Part shown: piece after piece, positions 23,385 through 33,585 of the stretch
Layout of the letters: each line of letters begins with the position of its first letter
Numbering within the stretch: the stretch's first letter is position 1
Assembly: GCA_949425635.1 (NCBI GenBank)
Contig: CASPWD010000003.1
Span: forward strand, 124,001-188,000
Direction of reading: 5' to 3'
Length of the DNA stretch: 64,000 nucleotides
Origin: an uncultured Bacilli bacterium
GTDB taxonomy: Bacteria > Bacillota_I > Bacilli_A > RF39 > UBA660
The notes under the pieces: model-generated
Told to the model about the DNA's origin: nothing
Seen by the model: the letters and a program-made list of their open reading frames with translations, nothing else
The model's database searches: none
Program-made: the position numbers and the translations under genes

Positions 23385-26210
23385 ATGGCATCAGTTACAA
23401 CACCAACAATAAATAAAATAATTAGATTGAATAATTATGATTTGCTAGGAACTAAATGTAATAAGTATAATATGTATATGTGCCTAGATACACTACAACT
23501 ATGGTATGATGAATCTGATTCAAAAAGAACATTATATGGATATGTTGGAGTAGATACAGTTAATGATTTACAAAATAATATAATACCAGAAATGGGTATT
23601 ACATATTATTGTTGGGAGAGTAATTCATTGTGGCTATGGATGAATAGGTGGATTTGTATATATTCTGATAATAAGTATCCAAGTGCATACAGAACAGACC
23701 ATGATTTCATAGAAGAAGTATATTTAGATGACCAAAATCCGACAATAGTAGATAATAATGGATTACTACGAGATGGTTCAGTAGTAATAAGAGATGCAAA
23801 CAGAATAATCAAAGGTAGATTATATGTAAGTGATAAACATGATAATCTTGTGCTATCTTCTTATTTAGGTGGAGGGGTAAGAATACTTCCAAATGGTTCT
23901 TTTTCATCTGAAGGTGAGTTATATATAGATGACCAATCTACTGCATATATAAGAGGAGAATGGAATGTACTAAATAATGAAATATTTGTAGATTATAATG
24001 AACGACCTTCATTAGATAATAATCCATATAAGACAGATGCACATAGATATAAAGTATGGCATGAAGGAAATTTACAATTAGAAAATTTACAATTATCTGG
24101 AGAAGCAATATATAATAAACTTGTGCAAGGACAAGCAGATGGTACACTACCAGCTACATTTAATTTTAATGTAGATAAATTAGATGGATTACATGCTACA
24201 GATTTTGCACTAAAATCACATGTTCATAAAGCAGCAGATATATCAGATTTTAGTACAGTTGCTAAATCAAATGCTTTACAAGAAATGATTGATAAATTAA
24301 CTAATATGGAATATAAAGGTGCAAAGATAATATGGTCAGCATCTAAAAAGAAATTTACATTGAGTACAGATAATTTTATATTAGCATTTACAGGAGGAGC
24401 AACAGGACAAGGAACAGTTATCAATAATACAAATACAACAATACCTTTAACAATAGACCCAGATAAGCATAAGCATAAAGATATAACAGATAGATTAGAT
24501 GCATTAGAAGGAGCTGCAGGTAAAGATTTATCAAATTACTACAATAAGAAAGAAACAGAAGATTTATTAAATGATATGTTTACAACATCTCCAACTCCAG
24601 GAAAAGCATTACTTGTAGATAGTGATAAGAATTTGCCAGGAAATGCTTTAACAGCAAGTGATTTAGACCACGATACTAAACTTAAATTAGAAGGAGATAT
24701 TACTGGAGAAGTTTTATTCGGTTATGATAAATTATCTTTAACAATGTCAACAGATGCTTCTAATATAGTATCAGATACACCAACTTCAGGAAAAGCATTG
24801 AAATTAGATACAGATGGAAATTTACCAACAACTGCTTATAATGCAAAAGAATTAGACCATGAGATTGCATTTGAAATAACAGGTGCAGTAAAAGGAAATG
24901 CAAAATTAGATACATCTAAAAATAGTTTTAAAATAACAACTACACTTGACGGTTCTGCAGCAGTATTAACTCCTAGTGATATTGGTGTTAAAATACCAAG
25001 TTTAGTAAACGGAATAGTTCCAGAATCTCAATTACCAGAAGGATTGACAAAAGCAGTAAGGATAATGGGAAATTGGGATGGTGGAGGAGCTCCATCAGCA
25101 ACACCTAAAGAATCACAGGCATGGTTAGTTACAACAGCAAATACTTTTGGTGGAAAGAATTATAAAGTAGGAGATTGGATTTATTATTATAATTCGAGTT
25201 GGAATAGAGCTGATTTAGGTGTAAGTGTAAAATCTGTAAATGGTAAGTCAGGAGAAAGTATTACATTAACACCTGCAGATGTAAAAGCAATATCAGAAGA
25301 TTATATAGATTATACAATAGGTGCAGATATTCCACAAAATAAAATAGTAGTTACAGATAAAGTAGGACATATTGCAGGAGCAACAGTTGATAAATTAACA
25401 AAAGAATTTACAGTAGGAAGTACTGATGGAGATGTTTCAATAAATGCAACAAAAAGTACAAATCTAAAAACAGATGGTACAAAGAATTTTGATTTGACTA
25501 TGGAATTTACACAAGATGGTTATGATAACATAGCAACTAAATTAAGAAGAGATATAAAAAACAATAATTCAAATGTAGCATTTAGAAAGAATTTGAACTT
25601 TGTTGACTTTGCTATAGCAGATGATAGTGGAACGAATACAGTTACAATTAAACCTGATTATACTAAAGTTGATGAAATATTATATTTTAATGGAACGCTT
25701 ACAGATGATTTTAAGAAAAGATTAACTAATAACTATTATAATAAAAATGACAGACCTTTTTATATAGCATATAGAGATGCTAACAATAGAATACAATTAG
25801 TTGGAATAAATGGAAGTATTGCAGACGCAGCAGATAATACAACTATTTCTATACCAACAGGAGAATATTCAACAACATTAGAAAATAGTAAAGTAGTTAC
25901 TAAAACAGCAGTAGCAAGTGTAACTTTTGACGGAACAGGTAATATATCTAATTTTGCTATTACTAGAAGTACAGGAACAGAAGCCTTACCTATTTCTGGG
26001 GGAACAATGACAGGAACAATTACTTCAAGAGCATTAACACCATCTGCAAATAATACTTATGCAATAGGAACATCTGCTGCAAGATATAGTACTGGATATT
26101 TTACAACTACAAATACAACAAATCTGACTGTAAATGGTAGAAAAGTATTTATACAGAGTAGTACACCATCAGGAGCAGCAAATGGTGATATATGGATAGT
26201 AACAAAGTAG
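23385..26210 (+). CDS. large tail fibre protein
   Basis: 941 residues. The N-terminal 220 residues contain strand-rich segments and the YKVWHEGNLQL hallmark of fibre proteins. VDKLDGLHATDFALKSHVHK, a histidine-containing fibre repeat, follows. The middle has coiled-coil-like linkers and repeated PTSGKALKLDTDGNLP-type segments. The C-terminus has GGTMTGTITSRALTPSANN-type repeats with YAIGTSAARYSTGYF, which commonly precedes host-binding tips. It probably forms a trimeric fibre that contacts the host surface. It is the first gene of a late tail unit and follows AAAGGAGAG. Confidence 0.87.
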   Translation: MASVTTPTINKIIRLNNYDLLGTKCNKYNMYMCLDTLQLWYDESDSKRTLYGYVGVDTVNDLQNNIIPEMGITYYCWESNSLWLWMNRWICIYSDNKYPSAYRTDHDFIEEVYLDDQNPTIVDNNGLLRDGSVVIRDANRIIKGRLYVSDKHDNLVLSSYLGGGVRILPNGSFSSEGELYIDDQSTAYIRGEWNVLNNEIFVDYNERPSLDNNPYKTDAHRYKVWHEGNLQLENLQLSGEAIYNKLVQGQADGTLPATFNFNVDKLDGLHATDFALKSHVHKAADISDFSTVAKSNALQEMIDKLTNMEYKGAKIIWSASKKKFTLSTDNFILAFTGGATGQGTVINNTNTTIPLTIDPDKHKHKDITDRLDALEGAAGKDLSNYYNKKETEDLLNDMFTTSPTPGKALLVDSDKNLPGNALTASDLDHDTKLKLEGDITGEVLFGYDKLSLTMSTDASNIVSDTPTSGKALKLDTDGNLPTTAYNAKELDHEIAFEITGAVKGNAKLDTSKNSFKITTTLDGSAAVLTPSDIGVKIPSLVNGIVPESQLPEGLTKAVRIMGNWDGGGAPSATPKESQAWLVTTANTFGGKNYKVGDWIYYYNSSWNRADLGVSVKSVNGKSGESITLTPADVKAISEDYIDYTIGADIPQNKIVVTDKVGHIAGATVDKLTKEFTVGSTDGDVSINATKSTNLKTDGTKNFDLTMEFTQDGYDNIATKLRRDIKNNNSNVAFRKNLNFVDFAIADDSGTNTVTIKPDYTKVDEILYFNGTLTDDFKKRLTNNYYNKNDRPFYIAYRDANNRIQLVGINGSIADAADNTTISIPTGEYSTTLENSKVVTKTAVASVTFDGTGNISNFAITRSTGTEALPISGGTMTGTITSRALTPSANNTYAIGTSAARYSTGYFTTTNTTNLTVNGRKVFIQSSTPSGAANGDIWIVTK

Positions 26211-26222
26211 GAGGTAGATAAT

Positions 26223-26975
26223 ATGGCTTTAGAAGAGGTAACAAGTTTTGGAGCAACAGGTTATACACATTATCGTAATCATGCGTCTACAACTACTTAT
26301 GATGTATCAAGTATATTAAGAATTAGAAACGGACCAGGAACTGGGTATGCTAAAGTAGGACGACACCAACCATCTGATTGGTGGTGGGTTGCTGAAAACT
26401 ATGGTGGATGGTGTAGAGAGCCTAGTGCAAATAGGTGGACATCAAATGCTTTTATGTCTAATCCTAATCCAGCACAACCATCTCCAGGAGAATTTAGAGT
26501 AAATTCATTTAAAGTAACAGCAACTAGAAGTGCTGCAAATGATAAAACTTTATCTGTAAAGTATGAGTGGTGGTGGAACAATGTAGGTGATACAACAGAA
26601 ACTTATTATCATTGGAGAGTATATTGTTATGCAGCTAAAAATGGTGGGGAAGCACAATATAATATTCACGGAGATGCTCAAAATATAGGCAGAGATGGAA
26701 GTGGATATTTTACAGAAACATGGACTATGCAGGAAACATCAGGAAATACTACATTACATTTTGGTAACTATGGTGTATGGTACACTAGCTGGGGTGGTTA
26801 TTGGAATCCTGGAGGTGGTGTAGGAAATGGATTTACATTTAATATACCAAAATATCAACCAAGCCCAGTAAAACAATTAGTAAATGGTACTTGGGAAACC
26901 ATAGGATTAAAAAGTGGAAATGGACAAGATATAACAGTAAAACAATACAATGGCTCAAGTTGGATAGATTTATAG
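26223..26975 (+). CDS. tail-associated protein with SH3-like N-terminus
   Basis: 250 residues. Residues about 20-75 (SILRIRNGPGTGYAKVGRH ... NYGGWCREPS) resemble a bacterial SH3-type repeat, which binds cell wall. The middle is aromatic-rich and all-beta. The C-terminus repeats a VKQLVNGTWETIGLKSGNG ... VKQYNGSSWIDL pattern. It probably decorates a fibre or baseplate and binds a surface polymer. It is followed by a terminator. Confidence 0.75.
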   Translation: MALEEVTSFGATGYTHYRNHASTTTYDVSSILRIRNGPGTGYAKVGRHQPSDWWWVAENYGGWCREPSANRWTSNAFMSNPNPAQPSPGEFRVNSFKVTATRSAANDKTLSVKYEWWWNNVGDTTETYYHWRVYCYAAKNGGEAQYNIHGDAQNIGRDGSGYFTETWTMQETSGNTTLHFGNYGVWYTSWGGYWNPGGGVGNGFTFNIPKYQPSPVKQLVNGTWETIGLKSGNGQDITVKQYNGSSWIDL

Positions 26976-26983
26976 AATATGAA

Positions 26984-27014
26984 AAAGACTACAAATAATG
27001 TAGTCTTTATTTTT
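26984..27014 (+). terminator. rho-independent terminator
   Basis: AAAGACTACA and TGTAGTCTTT form a perfect 10-bp stem with a 5-nt loop and an ATTTTT tail, just upstream of the next late motif. Confidence 0.9.
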
Positions 27015-27015
27015 G

Positions 27016-27032
27016 GTAAAATATTAATGAGT
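27016..27032 (+). promoter_or_regulatory. late-promoter-like motif
   Basis: GTAAAATATTAATGAGT differs from the consensus only at the last base. It lies 47 bases before ATG 27063. Confidence 0.7.
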
Positions 27033-27062
27033 AATAAGTATTATAGAAAGGAGATTATATAT

Positions 27063-29261
27063 ATGGCAGATGTTTGGTGTGATAATGGTTGGCATACTGG
27101 TGGAGCACCTAGAAGAAAAGTATCTGGAACTTTAAGTGCTAATTATTCAGGTTTAACCATAAGTGCTTCTTTCAGTGGAAATCAAGTATTAACTGCATCA
27201 GGTCACTCTTCAATGTCAGATACAGTAAGACTTTACATAGATGGTAACCAGGTTGGCAGTACAACAGTTGCAATGGTTGGTGGTGGAATATCTATGTCAG
27301 GTTCTTTAAATGTAGGTGCTGGAAATCATACAATTTCAGTAACTATGGAATGTCCTGATATTACAAATGGAAGACATTGTTCTGCCAATCTAAGAGGACC
27401 TGTAACTATTGGCTCTTTAACATTATATGTACCAGACCCATATTCTCCTCCTGCCTATGATATATGGAGTGCTACTCAAATAGTAAAAGTAGATAGAGAT
27501 AAAGTAGATGTAAACTATAAGATAAATGGTGGTACTAATGGACTTGGTTGGGTAATAGCAAGAGTAGATGGTGTAAGAGATTTTGGTTTTGGAAATGGTA
27601 AGGGAGATTCTTTATGGGGTAGTTTCTATCCAACTTGGGGTGATGGGTTTAGACATGGAAGTTCTTATAATGTTAGGATAAGGTTTAGTGATGGTCATGC
27701 AGAATATCAAACAGGACATAAAACATTTTATACATATCAAGAACCTACTATAACAGGTGTATCTGCAAATCCTACTGCTGTAAATGCACAAAATCAAACA
27801 ATAACATTTACACAATCAGGAATTAATGATAGAGCTTGGGCAGCACTAGAACAACAATTCTACACATTAGCACATTGTTCATATAGTGGTGTAAATATAG
27901 GAAATGCTTGGACACAAGTAGGAACAGCAGGTAATAATTCTACATTTACTTTAAGTGGAGCAAATTTAAGAGGATTTGTACCAAAAGCTTATGATAATCA
28001 AATAATAACAATGCATGTTAAAAGAAGAAATAACTCAGCAAATTGGGAAAGTGCAGAAAAGACTTGCACCTTTAAAGTAATATATAAACCATTAAAAGGT
28101 GTAACTTGTGGTAATCTTTCATATAGAAAAAATAACTCAAGTGGAAGTGGAATAGGTAAAGACGATTTAGTAATAAATGATACCAGTTTGACAGGAATAT
28201 ATTTAAGTTGGGTATATGATACAACAACAGCAGATGCTGGTTATACACAAGGATATAGAATAAGATTATATAATCAAGCAGGAACAGTAGTAAAAACATA
28301 TTATACAACAAGTAAGAGTTTTGTAATACCAAAAGCAGATATACCAAAAATGCAACATACTAAAGTAGATATAACACCTTATTTTGGAAATGACCAAGCT
28401 CAATTAGCAAATCCAGCTTATGCAAGTAATTATTGGTATTTCACATCTCCTACTCAATGTGATTTTGTTGTAATGGCTGCTAGATTAGCAAAACCATCAA
28501 TAACATATCCAATAGAAGGTTCTGATTGGATAAATACAAAATTTAGAGTATGTTTTCAATTACCAGCAGACCCAGATAAAGGTTCTGAATTAGAAACATA
28601 TCATTATGATGATATAGAAATAGAAGTAAATAATAAAGTATTCAGATTAACATCTGACCCAGCAGGTAAGACAGCAACAGGTACACAAGCAGCATCTATA
28701 TCAAGTGCATTAGCAAGTAATTTAACATATCAAAGGAAAATGATATTTGCACCATTTAAAGCATCAGGGTTTCCTATTGCAACAACATATAGATTGAGAG
28801 TAAGAGTTAAAAAGAAATATACAGGTGATAAAAATAATTGGAGTGAATGGAGTAATGTTAGAACATTTACAATAACACCAGCATCATTTACACCAGTTAG
28901 AGGAGATATAATATATGCAACACATTATAATAATTCTAAAGCATTAATAAATAGAGTAAGGAATACTTATGGTGTAGTATGGAATAATCAACCAAATAAT
29001 GTAGTAAGAGGAACAACTATATTAAGAACACAATACCCTTATGCTAATTGGTATGATAGAATAGTAGCAACAAAGAAACAGGTAAATGATTATGGTTCAT
29101 TTGATAATAATGATGTTAAGTTTGACCATACAAACAATATAGTAGAGAACTTTTCTCAATATATAGAATATGTAACAGCAGACAGCAATGAAGCTAAAAG
29201 TGATGGAAGTGGTAGAAATTATATGAGGATAGTTTATGATAGATGTAATAGATTAATTTAG
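27063..29261 (+). CDS. tail protein with Ig-like/fibronectin-like beta domains
   Basis: 733 residues from ATG 27063 (AAAGGAG upstream); the track start at 26979 lies in the terminator. The first 125 residues form a Ser/Gly-rich beta domain (SGLTISASFSGNQVLTASGH). Several beta-sandwich-like units of about 100 residues follow, with patterns such as PTITGVSANPTAVNAQ, LTGIYLSWVYDTTTADAGY and YRLRVRVKKKYTG. These are typical of phage baseplate or fibre proteins with Ig/FN3 folds. The last 110 residues form a conserved-looking cap. It probably contributes to host surface binding. Confidence 0.8.
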   Translation: MADVWCDNGWHTGGAPRRKVSGTLSANYSGLTISASFSGNQVLTASGHSSMSDTVRLYIDGNQVGSTTVAMVGGGISMSGSLNVGAGNHTISVTMECPDITNGRHCSANLRGPVTIGSLTLYVPDPYSPPAYDIWSATQIVKVDRDKVDVNYKINGGTNGLGWVIARVDGVRDFGFGNGKGDSLWGSFYPTWGDGFRHGSSYNVRIRFSDGHAEYQTGHKTFYTYQEPTITGVSANPTAVNAQNQTITFTQSGINDRAWAALEQQFYTLAHCSYSGVNIGNAWTQVGTAGNNSTFTLSGANLRGFVPKAYDNQIITMHVKRRNNSANWESAEKTCTFKVIYKPLKGVTCGNLSYRKNNSSGSGIGKDDLVINDTSLTGIYLSWVYDTTTADAGYTQGYRIRLYNQAGTVVKTYYTTSKSFVIPKADIPKMQHTKVDITPYFGNDQAQLANPAYASNYWYFTSPTQCDFVVMAARLAKPSITYPIEGSDWINTKFRVCFQLPADPDKGSELETYHYDDIEIEVNNKVFRLTSDPAGKTATGTQAASISSALASNLTYQRKMIFAPFKASGFPIATTYRLRVRVKKKYTGDKNNWSEWSNVRTFTITPASFTPVRGDIIYATHYNNSKALINRVRNTYGVVWNNQPNNVVRGTTILRTQYPYANWYDRIVATKKQVNDYGSFDNNDVKFDHTNNIVENFSQYIEYVTADSNEAKSDGSGRNYMRIVYDRCNRLI

Positions 29262-29273
29262 GAGGTTATTGAG

Positions 29274-29714
29274 ATGATGCCATTTTGTAAAAGGAATATA
29301 AATCTATCAAAGGGAAATATAACTCAAGAAATATTATATTCTACTGGTGCTGCACCTGCACAAGAGGGAAGTATATTTGTATTAGATAAACCTATGATTG
29401 ATTATGATTTTATAAGATTTGATTGGTTAGCAGCAGTAGTAGGGGATATATCAAAATCAATAAATGTATCAACTTGGTATAACCCTAGTTGGCATAGTAA
29501 TTCTTTATGGCAAGATAATGAGGTAGTATTAAATGTAACACAGTTAAGAAGTAATTATGTATATTTTGCTTGTATTCAAGGAAAATGGAATGATGAAAAA
29601 GGAAAAACAATAACTATATTATTTAATAGAAGAAAAAGAGAAGGACAAGAAATAACAGATGAGGACTTAAATCTAAATAAAATACATGCTGTTTATGGAT
29701 ATAAAGTTTTATAG
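29274..29714 (+). CDS. small fibre-associated protein with MIPxCK-type start
   Basis: 146 residues starting MMPFCKRNINL. The start belongs to a tag shared by seven proteins in this window. The rest is beta-rich with Trp residues (YNPSWHSNSLWQDNE). It follows AGGAGG and is next to two similar-sized tagged genes. It is probably a minor fibre or decoration subunit. A second in-frame ATG is adjacent. Confidence 0.75.
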   Translation: MMPFCKRNINLSKGNITQEILYSTGAAPAQEGSIFVLDKPMIDYDFIRFDWLAAVVGDISKSINVSTWYNPSWHSNSLWQDNEVVLNVTQLRSNYVYFACIQGKWNDEKGKTITILFNRRKREGQEITDEDLNLNKIHAVYGYKVL

Positions 29715-29746
29715 ATACAGCAAGTCAGAGGAGGATTATAATAACT

Positions 29747-30199
29747 ATGATACCATTTTGTAAGATAGGTGATAGCAATTCTTATGAAGAAATAGTAAAA
29801 GAGTGGACAGAAGTTGATTCTAATGGTAAAGATTTAATTGAAAAACAAAGAGCTAGAAAATATGATAATGGAGATTTAATTATAAATTGTAAATGGAATG
29901 GGTGGATTACAACAGATATGGTAACTAATGTGGGGTATAGAAGTATGTCAATAGGATTCAAGAATTTTATAGTACCCTTTAAAAGTGATATAGATGTATT
30001 TGATAGACCACAAATATTTTGGAATATATATAATTTTGATTATAATCCATCATCTGATTTAACATATATAACACAATACTTACCACAATTTAGAAGTACA
30101 CCAGAAAATCCAGGAAGAGTTGTAGTACAAAGAAATGGTCCTTTAAGCGAATATGTAAGTTGTGCCATCGGATATATGGCAATAGGAAAATGGAAATAA
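29747..30199 (+). CDS. small fibre-associated protein with MIPxCK-type start
   Basis: 150 residues starting MIPFCKIGDS. The remainder is beta-rich and not similar to its neighbours by eye except for the N-terminal tag. GAGGAGG is well spaced. It is probably a virion tail component. Confidence 0.75.
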   Translation: MIPFCKIGDSNSYEEIVKEWTEVDSNGKDLIEKQRARKYDNGDLIINCKWNGWITTDMVTNVGYRSMSIGFKNFIVPFKSDIDVFDRPQIFWNIYNFDYNPSSDLTYITQYLPQFRSTPENPGRVVVQRNGPLSEYVSCAIGYMAIGKWK

Positions 30200-30215
30200 G
30201 GAGGAATATATAATT

Positions 30216-30680
30216 ATGATACCAAATTGTAAAAACAATAATTTAGAAGAAAAATATAATAAGTTAATTGACGATTTATATTATAAACCAAATGACTATT
30301 TGATTTCAGATAGTTATTTTGTTTCAGGATATGTTACATCTTTGAGAAAGTCAATACATATATTTATTGTTGTAGATAAAAGTATGTATAATATAAATAA
30401 TATAATTATAGAAAAATTTGGTGGAAGTATTAGACATTCTTTAGGTGGTTATATATTTGAAACTGCATACGGAGGTGCTAATCATTCTATTCTAAAAGAA
30501 TCTACATTTTCAGATTATACTGCACATAAAATGAATAATCATACAATACTTGCAAAGTTTAATTTCATTTCTGAAATACCAGTGTACTATGCAAATGGTT
30601 CTCAAGTAACTAATTCTGCAATAACAAATAATTATTTAATAGGAACAGTAATAGAAGATTTAAAAATAAGATTTGAATAA
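30216..30680 (+). CDS. small fibre-associated protein with MIPNCK start
   Basis: 154 residues starting MIPNCKNNNL. A beta-rich pattern (YFVSGYVTSLRKSIHIFIVV) is close in layout to the two preceding genes, so the three may be diverged paralogues. It is followed by a terminator. Confidence 0.75.
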   Translation: MIPNCKNNNLEEKYNKLIDDLYYKPNDYLISDSYFVSGYVTSLRKSIHIFIVVDKSMYNINNIIIEKFGGSIRHSLGGYIFETAYGGANHSILKESTFSDYTAHKMNNHTILAKFNFISEIPVYYANGSQVTNSAITNNYLIGTVIEDLKIRFE

Positions 30681-30705
30681 GGGCAAATAAGCCCTTATTT
30701 ATTTT
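30676..30705 (+). terminator. rho-independent terminator
   Basis: AATAAGGGC and GCCCTTATT form a 9-bp stem with a 6-nt loop and a TATTTT tail; the stem overlaps the stop of the preceding gene. Confidence 0.88.
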
Positions 30706-30706
30706 G

Positions 30707-30723
30707 GTAAAATATTAATGAGG
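30707..30723 (+). promoter_or_regulatory. late-promoter-like motif GTAAAATATTAATGAGG
   Basis: Exact copy, one base after the terminator and 61 bases before ATG 30768. Confidence 0.72.
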
Positions 30724-30767
30724 TAATAAAATACATAGATTGTATATAAATTAAAGGAGGTAATCAA

Positions 30768-33323
30768 ATGGCAAAGAACCCAGTATCATATTATGATGGA
30801 GAAAATATAACTTGTTTTCCATCATCAAATGCTAAAGATTTTGGTAAATTACATACAGAATTTAATGAAGCAAGATTTGTAACCAGAGTTGCAAAAAAGA
30901 ATTTCTGTATTAAAAATCCAAGTTTTGTATTGAGTGCTGAAAATGATATAAAAACAAATAAAACTGTATTACAAATATCAGAAGGCGAGGCATCTATTAA
31001 TGGTATGGATATTATAGCATCAGTACCAATTCAAATAGACCCTCCAGCAGAGGCAGGTAAATGGTATGTTGCTTTTAAATTAGGAAGAGATAATCTAGGA
31101 AGAGATTTTACAGTTGGAAAATATAAATTAAAAGGAAATGTACTAGGAGATTTAACAGTAGGTGTACAAAAAACATTTGAAGGAATGTATTTAACTTATT
31201 ATAATGAAAGATTAGATGAGGGAAATGAAGACCCAGATATGCTTTATTTAGGTAGTATAGAATGGGATGGTAATGATTTTACAAATATAGAGGAAGACCC
31301 TCAAAAGTATTCCAGAATAGAAGCAGAAGATGTTGGATGTTATATAAAAGACCCAAAACATGCTGATGTTTATTATATGGATTTACAAAGTTGGTTATAT
31401 AAAGTTCCAGACTGGTATTTCTCTAAAGAAGGGGATGTTTGTTATGGTGAAATCAATGTAGTTCCAGGAAGAGGAGCACATCCATCTCCATATCAAGACC
31501 CAATGCCTGGATTTATATTAAGAGCTTATGATAAGAATACTACTAAAATGGTGTTAAAAGCATCATCATTAGAAAATGCTACATTAATGAGATATGGTGA
31601 TATAAATAATGATGGTGAGATAAATGACGCTGACTTAGCATTATTGACTGATTTTGTAAATGGTGTAAAAACACCAACACCATTAGAAAAAGAACTAGCC
31701 TGTGTTAGTGGAAATAGACAAGGTGATTTAACAGAAAAAGATATAGAATTATTAAGAAATTATGTACAAGGTTCTAGACCAGATTTAGTAAAAGGCGAGA
31801 AGAAATTAGTAGGAAAAACTGGAGTTATATATGGTATAGGTGATGTAACAGAAGCAATCGAAATATATGCATCAAATTCTAAAGTAGAAATTGATATGAA
31901 CCATGCTCAAATATATTCTAATTTTCAAGATGATATATTCCATATTCATAACCCAGAAGGTATATGTATTGAATCAGGTAGTGGGGATATTAAGTTAGAA
32001 GCATATAATGATGTTTATATGAAAAGATTTGATAGTAATGCTCCAACATTAAGATTAACAGGTAATGTTTTAAGAATGACAGACCCTAATACACCAGACT
32101 TAAAACATGAGTGGGAATTGATAAAAGATGGTACAAATCAAAAGGCACATACAACAACAGGAAAAACAATACAAGAATATGACCTAAATAATAAATTCTA
32201 TAATATACTTGCAAATGATACAATTAGGATGAATGTATATCCTCAATTCTATATGCAAAATGCAAGGAATAGATGTATAGGTACATTGTATTTTGGACCT
32301 GATGATGGAAATGATGATAATTATTTTAAAAGAAATGAAATACAATTAGACAGTAATCAAGATGATAATGTAGATTTAAAACTAACAGATAGGACAATTT
32401 TCCTAAGAGATGAGAATGGTGGTAGTACAAATAGTTATATTAAAGTTGGTGGAACTAATGGTAATAATGGTGTAACAGCTTATTCTAATGGAAATATGGA
32501 ATTGAAGAATACAACAGGAATATCTGAAATTAAGTTTACAGGAAATAGTGCAGCAAATACAGCAAGAATATGGCATGAACATAATAATAACATATTACAC
32601 ATTGATACAAACCTTCATATAAAAAATAATATAACAGCAGATGGAGATGGATATTTTAATGGTGGAGATGTTTATATCAAAAATCAGGGTGGAACATCAA
32701 ACCTATATTTCACAGATGGTACTAAAACATATAAAATCTATCATTTGAATAATGAAGATAAATTACACATAAATACAAACTTAAATATGGATAACAATAA
32801 TATAGAAAATGTAAACAATATCTATGCTAATACAAGTATAAATGTAGGACCAAAAGGCTCTGACAACAAGTATCCAATAACACTAGATAAAAATGGTAAT
32901 ATAGATGCAAAAGGAGATATAACAGGAAAGAGAGTTTTTGGTGCTGTTTATAATGACTATGGTGAAATATTTAGAAAAGATAAGGATGAAATTATTGAAT
33001 ATGGGGATATAGTTTGTTTAAGAGAAGATGGATTAGTACACAAAGTAGAAACACAAGAAGATTTATTTAATCTAATTGGAATATGTTCAAATACAATAGG
33101 TATGTGTTTAGGTGGTGCAGAATTAGAAGAAGATGAAAAATGCCCAGTTGGTATAGTAGGTAAGATATGGGTTAAAACAGATGATATGGATTTAAAGCCA
33201 GGAGACCATGTAAGAGCTACAAGTAATGGAACAGTAGTAAAGAATAAAGAAAAGGCATTTGAAAAGTTTGGTATAGTAATGCAAAAATATGAAAATGGAA
33301 AAGTTTTAATATTTGTTAAATAA
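30768..33323 (+). CDS. tail protein with dockerin domain and autoprocessing-type C-terminus
   Basis: 851 residues. Residues about 1-180 form a beta-rich attachment region. Residues about 276-340 contain a dockerin-like calcium-binding unit, YGDINNDGEINDADLALLTDF, with a degenerate second copy (GDLTEKDIELLRNYVQG). The centre is a fibre shaft with Asn-rich beta repeats (SNLYFTDGTKTYKI). The last 130 residues (VFGAVYNDYGEIF ... YGDIVCLREDG ... VGIVGKIWVK) resemble the G2-type intramolecular chaperone domain of phage appendages, which folds the trimer and then cuts itself off. Assignments are from pattern. A dockerin in a virion protein is unusual. Confidence 0.82.
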   Translation: MAKNPVSYYDGENITCFPSSNAKDFGKLHTEFNEARFVTRVAKKNFCIKNPSFVLSAENDIKTNKTVLQISEGEASINGMDIIASVPIQIDPPAEAGKWYVAFKLGRDNLGRDFTVGKYKLKGNVLGDLTVGVQKTFEGMYLTYYNERLDEGNEDPDMLYLGSIEWDGNDFTNIEEDPQKYSRIEAEDVGCYIKDPKHADVYYMDLQSWLYKVPDWYFSKEGDVCYGEINVVPGRGAHPSPYQDPMPGFILRAYDKNTTKMVLKASSLENATLMRYGDINNDGEINDADLALLTDFVNGVKTPTPLEKELACVSGNRQGDLTEKDIELLRNYVQGSRPDLVKGEKKLVGKTGVIYGIGDVTEAIEIYASNSKVEIDMNHAQIYSNFQDDIFHIHNPEGICIESGSGDIKLEAYNDVYMKRFDSNAPTLRLTGNVLRMTDPNTPDLKHEWELIKDGTNQKAHTTTGKTIQEYDLNNKFYNILANDTIRMNVYPQFYMQNARNRCIGTLYFGPDDGNDDNYFKRNEIQLDSNQDDNVDLKLTDRTIFLRDENGGSTNSYIKVGGTNGNNGVTAYSNGNMELKNTTGISEIKFTGNSAANTARIWHEHNNNILHIDTNLHIKNNITADGDGYFNGGDVYIKNQGGTSNLYFTDGTKTYKIYHLNNEDKLHINTNLNMDNNNIENVNNIYANTSINVGPKGSDNKYPITLDKNGNIDAKGDITGKRVFGAVYNDYGEIFRKDKDEIIEYGDIVCLREDGLVHKVETQEDLFNLIGICSNTIGMCLGGAELEEDEKCPVGIVGKIWVKTDDMDLKPGDHVRATSNGTVVKNKEKAFEKFGIVMQKYENGKVLIFVK

Positions 33324-33334
33324 GAGGTAATATT

Positions 33335-33577
33335 ATGAATAGTATAAAGAAATGGTTAAATAGAGAAGTTACTTGGGGAATACTAATTAAACTAATAATA
33401 TGTATAAATATAATTGTATTAGGATTTTGTATTGTATTAGCTAAATCATCTGACTTAAAAGATATGGAAAGACAAAAATATATTAAAAATCTTGAGTACA
33501 GAGTTGGTGTGCAATCAAAATTATTAGACTATTTTTATACCGAAATAATAAATAACAAGATAGTAGATAATAAATAA
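33335..33577 (+). CDS. small single-span membrane protein
   Basis: 80 residues with one transmembrane helix (ILIKLIICINIIVLGFCIVLA, about 16-36) and a helical charged C-terminus. AGAGGTAA precedes it. The topology would suit a holin-associated or spanin-type protein, though nothing identifies it. It follows the tail gene by 11 bases. Confidence 0.7.
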   Translation: MNSIKKWLNREVTWGILIKLIICINIIVLGFCIVLAKSSDLKDMERQKYIKNLEYRVGVQSKLLDYFYTEIINNKIVDNK

Positions 33578-33585
33578 TAGATAAT

